The notes below the pieces were generated by a model, which saw only the letters and a program-made list of their open reading frames with translations, searched no databases and was not told where the DNA came from. Of a DNA stretch of 64,000 nucleotides, positions 26,221 to 34,880 are shown one piece after another. How positions within the stretch are numbered: the first letter of the stretch is position 1; each line of letters opens with the position of its first letter. This DNA comes from Legionella quinlivanii (GTDB lineage Bacteria; Pseudomonadota; Gammaproteobacteria; Legionellales; Legionellaceae), in contig NZ_MVJN01000004.1 in the NCBI RefSeq assembly GCF_003265995.1, positions 248,001-312,000 on the forward strand. Direction: 5' to 3'. Made by a program: the position numbers and the translations under genes.

Positions 26221-26331
26221 AATTCAGTGCTGAATAGCTTGCCGAATCTAAGTTAGACTCAATTGTATATTAAACTGTCATCCTCGTGAAAGCAGGCGTT
26301 GCTGCGCAATAGAATCAATCACCTAGCCTGT

Positions 26332-26416
26332 CGTCTTTGCGAACGAAGTGAAGCAATCCAGATCGGAACTTTAACAAACCCAGGATCTGGATTGCTTCAC
26401 TTCGTTCGCAAAGACG
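26332..26416. repeat. Dispersed palindromic repeat, family A copy 2
   Basis: Best preserved copy: near-perfect outer arms of about 30 bp (CGTCTTTGCGAACGAAGTGA at left, its complement at right). It is followed by TTTTTTTGTTCACCTAT as in copy 1. It lies in the 273-bp gap between two leftward genes. Confidence 0.85.
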
Positions 26417-26493
26417 TTTTTTTGTTCACCTATCTTATTTACGCAGCTACACCTCAGGAATGACAAAAGTTTCCAGAAAGAATTATGGTCAAT

Positions 26494-27357
26494 TTAAACT
26501 ATGGAATCGATAACATCCGCAAAATATGACGGTGCTTCTGTCCTCGCATACCAGGCAAGGACGAGTTTATTCTCATAATACTGACCTGAGTTCAGAGCGA
26601 TTAATTGTTCTTTCTCCAGAAAAGGCTGACAAAGTTCAGCTGATAAAACGCCATAACCATAGCCCTCAGTAAATAAACAGAGCAATGATTCATTAATATT
26701 CACAAAATGGCGTTCTGATTGTGTGTATTCAAGCAGATTATAGTGTTTCAGATAATTGAGCGTCATAGGATCTGACTCATCAAAATCGATAATTCGCTCT
26801 GTTTTCAGAATATCTTTCAGATCACGTCCAGCCCAGGCCGAAGTTGCCACCAGGACATAACGCTCTGGCTGAATTGCTTTTACTTGCATTTCTTTAAAAA
26901 GATGCTGTGGTTCAATAATTACAAAATGACTACTGCCCGTTTGCAGCGAGGCAATTCTCTGCTCAGAATCATTAATATGGAAGGTAATAAGTAAGTGAGG
27001 ATACTTTTTTAATAAAGGCCGACAGGCAGGAATTATCCGTGAGGACATGATACTGGTGGGGCCGCTGATGCACAATCGAACAGTCGACTCCACTCCCGCC
27101 CCATGAATATTCGATAAAGCAATGCCTTCGAGTTCGGACGAAGCCTGACAATAACGGAGCAAAGCCTCACCTTCCGAGGTCAGCAAGACGCCATGATGGC
27201 TGCGTATAAACAGGGTCGTCCGTAATCTGGTTTCCAAAGCGCGTATACGTTGAGTAACCGCCGTCTGGCTTAAGTGCACCGCCTTGGCTGCTGCATGCAT
27301 ACTTTTATGCTGGGCGACAGCAAGGAATACCTGTAGTTGAGGATCCAGTAACTTCAT
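26494..27357 (-). CDS. LysR-family transcriptional regulator
   Basis: 287 residues. The N-terminal winged helix-turn-helix is canonical: FLAVAQHKSMHAAAKAVHLS, QTAVTQRIRALETRLRTTLF and FIRSHHGVLLTSEGEALLRY. A substrate-binding domain follows from about residue 90 (VRLCISGPTSIMSSRIIPAC), similar in layout to ArgP/IciA types. The gene starts 13 bp after the stop of the first YcaO gene on the same strand, so it is likely co-transcribed as the last gene of the leftward peptide operon. It is a candidate regulator of that operon or of the exporter. The co-inducer is unknown. Confidence 0.9.
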   Translation of the reverse strand: MKLLDPQLQVFLAVAQHKSMHAAAKAVHLSQTAVTQRIRALETRLRTTLFIRSHHGVLLTSEGEALLRYCQASSELEGIALSNIHGAGVESTVRLCISGPTSIMSSRIIPACRPLLKKYPHLLITFHINDSEQRIASLQTGSSHFVIIEPQHLFKEMQVKAIQPERYVLVATSAWAGRDLKDILKTERIIDFDESDPMTLNYLKHYNLLEYTQSERHFVNINESLLCLFTEGYGYGVLSAELCQPFLEKEQLIALNSGQYYENKLVLAWYARTEAPSYFADVIDSIV

Positions 27358-27370
27358 TTATACTTTTCTC

Positions 27371-28612
27371 TTAATTAACCTCTTTAAGCTTGCTTATTGT
27401 CGCTTGTCTATTCCGAATAAAATTCATCCCTCTTGTATTCGGTAGAATATGTTTCCCGATTTCTACCAAATAAAACTGCTCCAGGCCAGGAATAATATAC
27501 TTCACACAATGAAATCCGCTATCAAGTTCAGCAAGATTAGTCTTATAAATAGAAAAATTCTGCTTGCGAATACTTTGAATAATGGTCTCTAATTGCTGGT
27601 TTAGCGAAGAAGCTCCCTTATAATCAGGAAGCGAATCAAAATGCTTTATTTGAAATTGAGCTGACAGACTGGCAATATCCGCCTTCGCACATTGGGCCAA
27701 TAATGGTTTTTCTGCGAGATTATCCAGGGTTTTCTGCTGATTTTCCAGCAAGTGATCATTAAATAAATGCAAAGGCTGTAAAGATTCCAACAACGCACGC
27801 TCCAGAGCATAGTCCTTATAAAGCGAAGTACCACAACCAATGGGTTGAATAGGCATCGATTGTTTAGTCAGGCTGACCAGAACGCTTGGGATACCTAGGT
27901 CGCTGGTAATGTCCACGAGAAGAAGTTCCTCGTTATATTCCTGCTCAATCTGATTGATCATTTCTTTTAAATACTCAGGCACTGAGTTTTTGTCGATGAT
28001 CGAGACAGGCCCTTGCAATAGAAACGCCTGGATGAGGAACAAAGAGTAAGCGTCACGCTCTATCGCTTCATTCAGGGCATGAATACTGGCCTCCTCCTCA
28101 TTGGTTCCCGAAGCGATGCCCGAATCACAGGCTTGCCAGGAATAAGGTTCGTAATTAAATGTATCCTTGGCAGCCGGGCTTTTGGCATAGCGCGGATCGA
28201 TTAAATACAAGGGGTAATACAGTATTTCACCAGTTGAAATTTCCTCAAATCTGGCAAAGGGCATCTCTGCTGTTTCCTGATATATCGGAGGAGATAACAG
28301 TTGATGCGTTTTCAAGGGATCTGCAATCAGAGGATCACTTAAGGAAAAATAGTTATTCTGATGTTTTTGACAAAAATCGAACACCGCATAATGTTCAAGT
28401 GCCTCAAAACAGGCGCTTACCATCGATTGAATCCCGATTCCTTTACCGCAACCATAAAAGATGGAATGGGATTGATCATCAATTAATTTGCAATGAGAGG
28501 TTTTAATCTCAGCCCCATATTGCTGGAAATCCACTCGTAAATTCAATAGATTAAGCGTTGACTTTGCTTTTTCCAAAGCCATTCTGGATGGCATTTGCCT
28601 TTCATAATTCAT
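27371..28612 (-). CDS. YcaO-domain protein A (motif-complete)
   Basis: 413-residue YcaO protein. Family members use ATP to activate peptide backbone amides, giving azolines, amidines or thioamides. Expected ATP-site segments are present: GCGKGIGIQSMVSACFEALE near residue 55-75, GIASGTNEEEASIHALNEAI followed by ERDA near 165-190, and ALERALLESLQ near 270. The C-terminus lacks the proline-rich PxPxP tail of azoline-forming TOMM enzymes. No E1-like/ThiF partner, TfuA or dehydrogenase gene is adjacent. The start overlaps the YcaO-B stop by 11 nt. The probable substrate is a peptide encoded in this locus; chemistry is not predictable. Confidence 0.88.
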   Translation of the reverse strand: MNYERQMPSRMALEKAKSTLNLLNLRVDFQQYGAEIKTSHCKLIDDQSHSIFYGCGKGIGIQSMVSACFEALEHYAVFDFCQKHQNNYFSLSDPLIADPLKTHQLLSPPIYQETAEMPFARFEEISTGEILYYPLYLIDPRYAKSPAAKDTFNYEPYSWQACDSGIASGTNEEEASIHALNEAIERDAYSLFLIQAFLLQGPVSIIDKNSVPEYLKEMINQIEQEYNEELLLVDITSDLGIPSVLVSLTKQSMPIQPIGCGTSLYKDYALERALLESLQPLHLFNDHLLENQQKTLDNLAEKPLLAQCAKADIASLSAQFQIKHFDSLPDYKGASSLNQQLETIIQSIRKQNFSIYKTNLAELDSGFHCVKYIIPGLEQFYLVEIGKHILPNTRGMNFIRNRQATISKLKEVN

Positions 28613-29834
28613 TTAAAATACTCCTTGCCCGCTCCTTAATCGCCACACATTTTGCATCGCGTATCAGACTGAAATTTTCAAGCTCGGGAATTAAGGTATA
28701 AGTAATTGCCACACCGGTGGATGACTGGTAAAGATCAGCGATATAAATATTCGCCTGACAGGCCTCCAGACGTTCGACCATCAATTGAATTTGCTGACTC
28801 AAGTTGTTCGGCAAGCAATAGGAAGGAACCTCATCCCAATCCATCTCTACACTGATTTTATTATCCACCAGCACTTGCAGATCGCCGATCATCGCCTTTA
28901 ACAGCAAAGGACTATTCTCAAAAAATCTGGCATTTTGCTCACGATAAGCCCTGGCATTGTCATTAAATCGCTCTTTATACTGTACTGATTCATACAGGGC
29001 TTGTTTCAATGCCGCCTCTTTGGAAAGTGAAGCGCCAAACCCCTGTGGTTGCAGCAGCATTGTCTGCCGGGTAAAACTGACAACGAAGGCTGGAATAGAA
29101 TTATCGCTTGTGATATCCATCACCAATATATTCTCATCATAATGCTGCTCAATAGCCGCTATGATTTCGGTGATGGATGGAGGCAAGGTATTCTTTCGGA
29201 TCACCCTTGCTGGAACTGGATTGTGATGAAGCACTGTTTTTAACAGAAACAAAGAATAGGCATCCCGCTCTACCCATTGATTAATACCGTGAATGATTGC
29301 CTCTTCGCGGGTCGCACCAATAGCAAGCCCGATATCATTACTAAGTGAAGCGATGTGCTCATCAATAAAAGTATAAATTAAAGCCAATGGGTAATACAGT
29401 CTGCTTTTGTTGCTGAGATGGTGTAATTTAACCCAGGGATAAGGTTTTGTCTGGTAGCTTTCTTCCAGTAAAAGTTTGGGCATTAGTTGATGCTTAGTCA
29501 GAAAACTTGTGGATGGCGACTTTGCGGTGGAAAATAAATACTGATTGAGTAGATTATTTTTATACAGACTAATGCCAATTGATTTTTCTAATGATTCAAA
29601 CAAGGCTTTTACTTTAGCCTGTGGCTCACTGCCGCTTGCTCCGCCCAGAGAGGATAGTTTCAACTGATTGTTATTGGCAGCACAAAGATAAGTGCTTAAA
29701 TGAATCCCCTCATGTTTCAAATTGCCTATACATTGAAAAGCCGGCGTAATCTCATTTTTCTCGGCTTCATCAAGGCCAATTAATAACGCCTCATCGAGGT
29801 TGTAAGCACGCTGTTCAACCTGTAAATTATTCAT
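28602..29834 (-). CDS. YcaO-domain protein B (divergent ATP site)
   Basis: 410 residues, paralogous to YcaO-A and directly upstream of it. It shares LSSLGGASGSEPQAKVKALF near residue 60 and GLAIGATREEAIIHGINQWV followed by ERDAYSLF near 170-200. In that second motif the first Glu (ALNEAIERD in A) is Gln (GINQWVERD). In the third motif ALERALLESLQ is ALKQALYESVQ, losing the Arg. These positions are usually invariant, so B may be a non-catalytic partner, for example substrate recognition, with A as the enzyme. The start has AAGGA at 29841-29846, 6 nt upstream, with a hairpin just before it. Confidence 0.85.
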   Translation of the reverse strand: MNNLQVEQRAYNLDEALLIGLDEAEKNEITPAFQCIGNLKHEGIHLSTYLCAANNNQLKLSSLGGASGSEPQAKVKALFESLEKSIGISLYKNNLLNQYLFSTAKSPSTSFLTKHQLMPKLLLEESYQTKPYPWVKLHHLSNKSRLYYPLALIYTFIDEHIASLSNDIGLAIGATREEAIIHGINQWVERDAYSLFLLKTVLHHNPVPARVIRKNTLPPSITEIIAAIEQHYDENILVMDITSDNSIPAFVVSFTRQTMLLQPQGFGASLSKEAALKQALYESVQYKERFNDNARAYREQNARFFENSPLLLKAMIGDLQVLVDNKISVEMDWDEVPSYCLPNNLSQQIQLMVERLEACQANIYIADLYQSSTGVAITYTLIPELENFSLIRDAKCVAIKERARSILNEL

Positions 29835-29850
29835 AATAACTTCCTTATTC

Positions 29851-29871
29851 CCCGTGAGCCTGGCTTACGGG
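29851..29871 (-). promoter_or_regulatory. Hairpin immediately upstream of the YcaO-B ribosome binding site
   Basis: CCCGTGAGCC-T-GGCTTACGGG on the + strand, so the leftward transcript can form a GC-rich stem with one mismatch. It ends 4 nt before the SD of the 28602-29834 gene. It may set the ratio between the upstream small peptide and the YcaO proteins by attenuation or RNA end protection (inference). Confidence 0.4.
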
Positions 29872-29893
29872 CGTACTCCCATTAAACTAAAAA

Positions 29894-29953
29894 TTAGCAG
29901 GTTGGGCCCTTGCCCATAGCCGTCAGGCTAAGAATATCTGATCCCCTCTCCAC
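29894..29953 (-). other. Possible 19-residue peptide frame or precursor remnant
   Basis: From GTG 29953 the leftward frame reads MERGSDILSLTAMGKGPTC and then stops; from ATG 29917 only MGKGPTC. The composition (Cys-terminal, Ser/Thr/Gly) resembles RiPP core sequences and it sits just before a YcaO gene. However, no SD precedes either start, and a palindromic repeat sits directly upstream. It could be the tail of a precursor gene broken by that repeat, or chance. Confidence 0.15.
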
Positions 29954-29981
29954 CGCGCAGCAGTTGTATATAAACTGTCCT

Positions 29982-30060
29982 CCCCGCGAAGGCGGGGAGC
30001 CATCTCTGAGTTCACTATAATGCTAACTGAGGAATAGATTCCCGCCTTTCGCGGGAATGA
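29982..30060. repeat. Palindromic repeat, family C copy 1
   Basis: Two hairpins, CCCCGCGAAGGCGGGG at 29982-29997 and CCCGCCTTTCGCGGG at 30041-30055, joined by AT-rich DNA. Similar GCGGGA hairpins occur at 50863-50881 and 48778-48794. It separates the 57-residue peptide gene from YcaO-B. Confidence 0.7.
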
Positions 30061-30114
30061 CAGAAGTCCTTAACTTAATGGCAGCGGCTTACAGGCCCAC
30101 CCGGGATATACAAT

Positions 30115-30288
30115 TTACAGTGTTTCATCAGCCGTATCAGGATTTAACAATTCCTCGAGCTCTTTATACTTTTCCATATCAAACTCGCCGTAACCAGGAC
30201 CCGCAAACTTTGTCCGTCCATAGTCTTTATCCAGGGTTTTATAAACGGTGATCGTTTCTAAATTACTATTGTTTTCAAATGCGTCCAT
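30115..30288 (-). CDS. Small peptide, 57 aa, first gene of the YcaO operon (candidate precursor)
   Basis: Short leftward gene with a strong SD (AAGGA, 7 nt before ATG 30288), directly upstream of the two YcaO genes. Residues 1-20 are MDAFENNSNLETITVYKTLD. The middle is basic and Gly-rich (YGRTKFAGPGYGEF). The C-terminal half is an acidic amphipathic helix (EKYKELEELLN). It has no Cys and few Ser, with Thr residues clustered in the first third and at the end. Position makes it a candidate YcaO substrate, but it could also be a small accessory or leader-binding protein. No double-glycine site is present. Confidence 0.6.
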   Translation of the reverse strand: MDAFENNSNLETITVYKTLDKDYGRTKFAGPGYGEFDMEKYKELEELLNPDTADETL

Positions 30289-30595
30289 TATATTTTCCTT
30301 ATTGTTTTTTTATGTCGCCAGAGAATAATAAGCAAATCAGAGCGCTTACTAATAATGAAAAGAATCAATTACGTGATAAGAAATTTTGATTAGTCAATCA
30401 CCGAATTCCGAGCAAAGTAAATCTATTCGCGAGAGTCTTCATCAAACTGGGTCATGCCATGCCCTGTCATCTCGAACATGGTAAATCCTATTATATGGAT
30501 AAATGGTGGCAGGAAACAAAAGCTCCGTTTTAGGAACCTGGCGGATTAGCTTTCTCCTTCCCGCTGCAGTCCGATAGATTTTGCAGCCGATTTCG
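30289..30595. promoter_or_regulatory. Leader region of the peptide/YcaO operon
   Basis: 307 bp, AT-rich near the peptide gene, without open frames of note. On the minus strand TTGACT and TTGATT occur 120-80 nt before the peptide start, but no convincing -10 pair is found. This should hold the operon promoter. The part nearer 30595 shows nothing recognisable. Confidence 0.3.
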
Positions 30596-32005
30596 TCAGA
30601 CAGCCGCAGTATATGCCGTCAAACAATCGCCTGCTTCGTTATTGAAAGACGCGCCTCTGGAATCCCAGAATCCATAATAACTGCCGTTAATCCAATGCGT
30701 TACAAGATTTTTTATCCCCACTGTCAATATTGAAAATAAAACATTTAAAAATCGTATACCGGCCCCATCCCTGTGCTCAGCAATTGTATTCTGCCGGTTT
30801 TCTTCATTATAGCGTTCGGCAAATTGATTAATACGGCTATTGTTATCAATACCAGGACCATTGCTGTGCAAAGATTCATACAACTCATAAACTGCTTTGT
30901 ATTTATTAATCAGCTTATTCTCCGAACATCGGTTTTGCGCAACTAAAGTAGCGGGTAATGGATAATCAATAAACAGTCCATTAACATTCATCTTCTTTAA
31001 AAGATGCTGCATGTATTTTTCGCATGCTTTGTTCAGTTTCGTAAGCATCGCAACTGATTCAGCGGTACTGTGCTCGGGAGTCATCGACGATAGGGAAAAA
31101 CCTGGAGCCGTTACTTTTTTAGCCTGCTCAAAAACGTATTTTCCTTTTTGGGGGTGGAGAGGCTGGGTGATAGATTTTTCGACTCTATGACGCAAATCCT
31201 GTTCCATTCTATGCGCTATCCAATTGGTTGCAGGATTGAAAATTTTGAATTCTTTATTACTTCCCACATGATATTCAAGTAACATATTCAGAATATCCAT
31301 CCCCCAAGAGTGCATGCAGGCATCTTCCGGATTACTAATCACATCAGAGAGCCGCACATTTCTATGAGGGAAAGGAGTATAATAACCCCGCTCAATCATT
31401 GACTTATAATCAAACTGCTCCCTTGGATTGCCAACTGTGGGTATCCATTTAGCTGGAAAATATAAGAAATTTCCATCGCGATTGCGCATTTTATAAAGTG
31501 TTCTGTTAGTAATGAATAAAGAATAAAGCGCATCTCGTTCTTCAACTGGAAGATCAGCCACCTCCTGGTAAAACTCTGCAAGCCTCGGGCTATGATTGGC
31601 TTGAATTATATTTAATAAAGTACCTTTTCCAGCCTTCTCATCCTGAATATTTAACACCTCTTCTACATAAGTTTTTAACAACTGTATCAAGTGAGGATAT
31701 TGGTCCAAAATATAGGCATTATAATGAACGGCATTTTCTTCAAAATGTATCGCTGCCTTAAACTCGGGAATCTGATTCAGAATATCCTGTCTTGTCATGG
31801 GATCGGTCAAACGGCAATAGTGGCCTGATTTGAGCTGTTCCTGAAGATCGGAGAAAAGATAAACCCTTTTACCTCCATCAGTATCAGTAATTAAAACCAA
31901 CTCGTCTTCGCCAAACTCATGTAAACTTTTGAAGTCTGTAAAACTGATACAATCCGCATTCCGGATCTCATTCTCTTCAAATAGTCTGCCATAGCGATCT
32001 TTCAT
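30596..32005 (-). CDS. Unknown protein, effector candidate, 469 aa
   Basis: Not recognised. Starts MKDRYGRLFEENEIRNADCI. Residues about 30-75 contain a beta-rich segment ending CRLTDPMTRQDILNQ, where the DPMTRQ turn recalls U-box/RING-like folds only loosely. The centre is mostly alpha-helical and charged. The last 50 residues have a hydrophobic stretch (FLNVLFSILTVGIKNLVTHW) followed by NGSYYGFW, which resembles the membrane-touching tail of the 7016-10309 protein (GVLAAISVIPALIV then NGYYGTF). No signal peptide. A secreted effector with a membrane-associating tail is a reasonable guess but not shown. Confidence 0.65.
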   Translation of the reverse strand: MKDRYGRLFEENEIRNADCISFTDFKSLHEFGEDELVLITDTDGGKRVYLFSDLQEQLKSGHYCRLTDPMTRQDILNQIPEFKAAIHFEENAVHYNAYILDQYPHLIQLLKTYVEEVLNIQDEKAGKGTLLNIIQANHSPRLAEFYQEVADLPVEERDALYSLFITNRTLYKMRNRDGNFLYFPAKWIPTVGNPREQFDYKSMIERGYYTPFPHRNVRLSDVISNPEDACMHSWGMDILNMLLEYHVGSNKEFKIFNPATNWIAHRMEQDLRHRVEKSITQPLHPQKGKYVFEQAKKVTAPGFSLSSMTPEHSTAESVAMLTKLNKACEKYMQHLLKKMNVNGLFIDYPLPATLVAQNRCSENKLINKYKAVYELYESLHSNGPGIDNNSRINQFAERYNEENRQNTIAEHRDGAGIRFLNVLFSILTVGIKNLVTHWINGSYYGFWDSRGASFNNEAGDCLTAYTAAV

Positions 32006-32110
32006 TAACTTACTCTGTCCATATAGATTAAAATATGGTCATTATAACATTTATGCGAGCAAAAAGACACAAACCGCTTATTCCTGCGAATGTTTAATGT
32101 TGAAATCGAA

Positions 32111-33634
32111 TTAAGTCTTGTTGTATTCCTCAGCCCACTGCCTCAGCTCTTTGCGATTAATTTTGCCTGTAACCCCATAGGGCAACTGATTCAAAATCTG
32201 AACATGGTCAACCTGTTTTTCTTTGGGTAGGCCTTGATTGGCAAAATCAAGTAATGAGTCGGCAGCATGCTCAGAAACTCCGGCTTTCAACAATACAAAA
32301 ACAATAATTTTGTCGTTTTCGACTCCTTTCAGAGCAACTGCAGCCGCTTCTTTAATCTCAGGATTCTGATAAAACACATTTTCAATCTCCAGAGGAGATA
32401 TCAGCAAGCTCCCGCGTTTAATAATGTCTGCTTTTCGGCTAACAAACCAATAGCAACCATCGGCGTCGTGATAAGCCAAATCGCCGGTGTGAAACCATCC
32501 CTGCTTAATCATTTGCTGAGTAAGTGCTTCATTGTGCCAGTAGCCGGCGGTCATACTGGCAGTCTTAACAATAATCTCTCCTATGCTATGGGGTTCAACC
32601 ACAGTAAGCCCTTTTTCATCAATCAGCCGCATTTCAACATTCACAATCGGCAAACCAATTGAGCCGAGTTTTTTCTTCCCATACGGTGGATTCATACAAT
32701 AAATCTGTAGTTCAGACATGCCGCAACCTTCGGTAAGTTCAATATTAAAAATGTCTTTAAATCGTTTCTGTAAGGCAGGGGCTATCGCCTCTCCTCCTGA
32801 AAAGCAAAAATTTAAAGCATTATTCGCAACATAGTCCTTATCAGCCTGAGCCAGCAATTCCAGATACAGCTTTGGAAATCCATACACTTTAGTAATTCTG
32901 TTTTCTATAATACTTTTCAACGCCCGCAGTGGTTCAAAGGCTGACAGCAATACTATAGTCGCTCCCACTTTATGAAATGGAAGAATCTGCGAGCCTAGTC
33001 CAATCAGATAACATAAGGGAAACATGACCAGAGTACTATCATCGGCATTAATCTGAATCTGTTCAATCTGATTGTTCGTGCCCTGCATCAACCCTCGATG
33101 TGTGTGCAATACTGCTTTGGGTAAGCCAGTGGTGCCAGACGTGTAATATATCAAGGCCGCATCGTCTTGCAAGGGCTCAGGAAACTCAATGGATGGTGAT
33201 TTAATAAGGAGATTTTTGAAGTCCTTCGTTTCTGGATAATCACTTGCACCCCGAATTAGATAACAGCGCTCAATACCTTCAAGCGCATCCTTATTATTTA
33301 TCAGTCGTTGATAAAATTCTGCGTTCGTGATTAAGACCCGCGCCTTGCAGAAATTTAATACATTATTAATCATCGCATCATCGAAATTAATATTTACAGG
33401 CAGTGCGATGGCGCCCATCGTAAAACAGGCATAATAACTCAATACGATTTCCAGGCAATTGGGTAGTAAAAAGGCGATACAATCCCCTTTCTTTATATTT
33501 TCTGCCAGAAATGAGCTAGCCAGCCGATTTGATAATAGATGTAATTCAGAATAAGTAACTTGTTGCTGTTCAGTGATTAATGCGATCTTGTCAGGAAATT
33601 TGGCTGCCGATTGATTTAAGAGAGTGACTAGCAT
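32111..33634 (-). CDS. AMP-dependent acyl-CoA synthetase/ligase
   Basis: ANL-superfamily adenylating enzyme that activates a carboxylic acid as acyl-AMP and loads it on CoA or a carrier thiol. 507 residues from ATG 33634; an in-frame TTG at 33652 is too close to its SD. Core motifs are YYTSGTTGLPKAVLHTHRG (P-loop-like A3), EGCGMSELQIYCMNP (A5), GWFHTGDLAYHDADGCYWFV (A7/A8) and PYGVTGKINRKEL with the catalytic lysine. The substrate is not readable; medium-chain or aryl acids are typical. Leftward, 124 bp after the cyclase gene, possibly the same transcript. Confidence 0.9.
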   Translation of the reverse strand: MLVTLLNQSAAKFPDKIALITEQQQVTYSELHLLSNRLASSFLAENIKKGDCIAFLLPNCLEIVLSYYACFTMGAIALPVNINFDDAMINNVLNFCKARVLITNAEFYQRLINNKDALEGIERCYLIRGASDYPETKDFKNLLIKSPSIEFPEPLQDDAALIYYTSGTTGLPKAVLHTHRGLMQGTNNQIEQIQINADDSTLVMFPLCYLIGLGSQILPFHKVGATIVLLSAFEPLRALKSIIENRITKVYGFPKLYLELLAQADKDYVANNALNFCFSGGEAIAPALQKRFKDIFNIELTEGCGMSELQIYCMNPPYGKKKLGSIGLPIVNVEMRLIDEKGLTVVEPHSIGEIIVKTASMTAGYWHNEALTQQMIKQGWFHTGDLAYHDADGCYWFVSRKADIIKRGSLLISPLEIENVFYQNPEIKEAAAVALKGVENDKIIVFVLLKAGVSEHAADSLLDFANQGLPKEKQVDHVQILNQLPYGVTGKINRKELRQWAEEYNKT

Positions 33635-33758
33635 ACATGCCCCAGATAGCAAGTTCCTTTTGTATTACAAGTATAGAGCACATTGGTATACGCATGACCC
33701 AATTAACTGCATCTGCGTAACCCAAGTGCCATTTTCGCGAAGACGGAAAGCCAGCTCA

Positions 33759-34535
33759 TCATTCATTCAATATAGCCACAGCCCTGGTCCAGCCTGCGGA
33801 AGCATTTTTGATTTTCACTGGAAAACAGGCAATTAGAAAACCATAATCCGGTAAAACCTCCAGATTATGTAATTTTTCCAAATGACAATAACTGATTTCC
33901 CGGCTTGCTTTATGTCCTTCCCAAATTAAAGAGGCATCCTGAGTTGCTAAATACTTTTCGCGCGTATGAACGAAAGGCGCATCCCAACTCCATCCATCGG
34001 TGCCGGTAATTTTTACACCCTGATTAAGTAAATAAAGCGTGGCTTCCCGCCCCATTCCGCAGCCAGAACTGACATAATCGTCATAACCATAACGGCAGCC
34101 GGCAGAAGTATTAATTACCACAATGTCATAGGGTTTAAGTTCATACTCAATACGACGAAGTTCATCCCGCACATCGTTCGCACTCACCACATACCCATTT
34201 GGAAAATGTCGGAAATCAAGCCTGACACCGGGTTTAAAACACCATTCCAAAGGCACCTCGTCAATAGTGATTGCCCGTTTATCCTTATCCATCAGTGTTG
34301 AGAAGTGATAGGGTGCATCCAAATGAGTGCCATTATGGGTGATAAGATTAACCCGCTCATAAGCCCAGGCTTCCCCTTGCGGTAAATCAGCTCCGCTAAG
34401 TCCCGGGAAAAAATGAGTCAACTCGCCTACTGTTTGCTGATGATCCAGGTACTGAACCTTTGGTTCAAATCCCGGTGGATCGGATTTCACATCATTCTCA
34501 ATGGGAATGGATAAATCGATAATTCGCGTTGTCAT
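33759..34535 (-). CDS. Cyclase-family (kynurenine formamidase-like) hydrolase
   Basis: PF04199-type metal hydrolase, 258 residues from ATG 34535, chosen because GAGGA sits 5 nt upstream; the ATG at 34547 contains that SD. The signature [12 protein letters not shown] near residue 75 gives the metal ligands, and [17 protein letters not shown] forms the N-terminal strand. [12 protein letters not shown] and [20 protein letters not shown] are further family segments. Members hydrolyse N-formylkynurenine or act on small cyclic/amide substrates; no tryptophan-degradation neighbours are seen, so the substrate stays open. Likely first gene of a two-gene unit with the acyl-CoA ligase. Confidence 0.85.
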   Translation of the reverse strand: MTTRIIDLSIPIENDVKSDPPGFEPKVQYLDHQQTVGELTHFFPGLSGADLPQGEAWAYERVNLITHNGTHLDAPYHFSTLMDKDKRAITIDEVPLEWCFKPGVRLDFRHFPNGYVVSANDVRDELRRIEYELKPYDIVVINTSAGCRYGYDDYVSSGCGMGREATLYLLNQGVKITGTDGWSWDAPFVHTREKYLATQDASLIWEGHKASREISYCHLEKLHNLEVLPDYGFLIACFPVKIKNASAGWTRAVAILNE

Positions 34536-34880
34536 TTGAATCCTCATAAAATGCTAAAATCAGAGGGGCCCCCGCTTTCAATAAGGGCTGGATACGCCAG
34601 TAAAATCTATCATTAAATCCGCTGTTTTTTCAATCGGAAGCGAAGCAATGAGCAGCTAGGCACTAATAAAAATCATGATCATTAGCTTGATCACCACTGC
34701 TTGACCAACACAGAGGCAGTTATAAGCGGCAACTGCCATTTTTTCTTTCCAGGTCTGCGCAGTAACAATACTCCTGCCCAGATTGAAACAGAAAACAGCC
34801 CAGCGGCTCAAATTAGATAAATGCTTAATATGCATCAAAGAAAAAGCTATAATTAAAACTAATATTTATTTGAGAATATT
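34536..34880. promoter_or_regulatory. Divergent intergenic region before the 2H/CaaX gene
   Basis: 345 bp between a leftward cyclase gene and a rightward effector candidate, so both promoters should lie here. A 60-codon minus-strand frame (34656-34838) has no SD and no recognisable features and is not called. No repeat or RNA structure was noted. Confidence 0.35.

Noticed and set aside
30057-30251. 64-codon plus-strand frame opposite the 57-aa peptide
   Set aside because: Starts inside the palindromic repeat without SD; the minus-strand gene has strong SD and operon context.
34656-34838. 60-codon minus-strand frame before the 2H/CaaX gene
   Set aside because: Starts with TTG without SD, no known motif, and occupies a probable promoter region.
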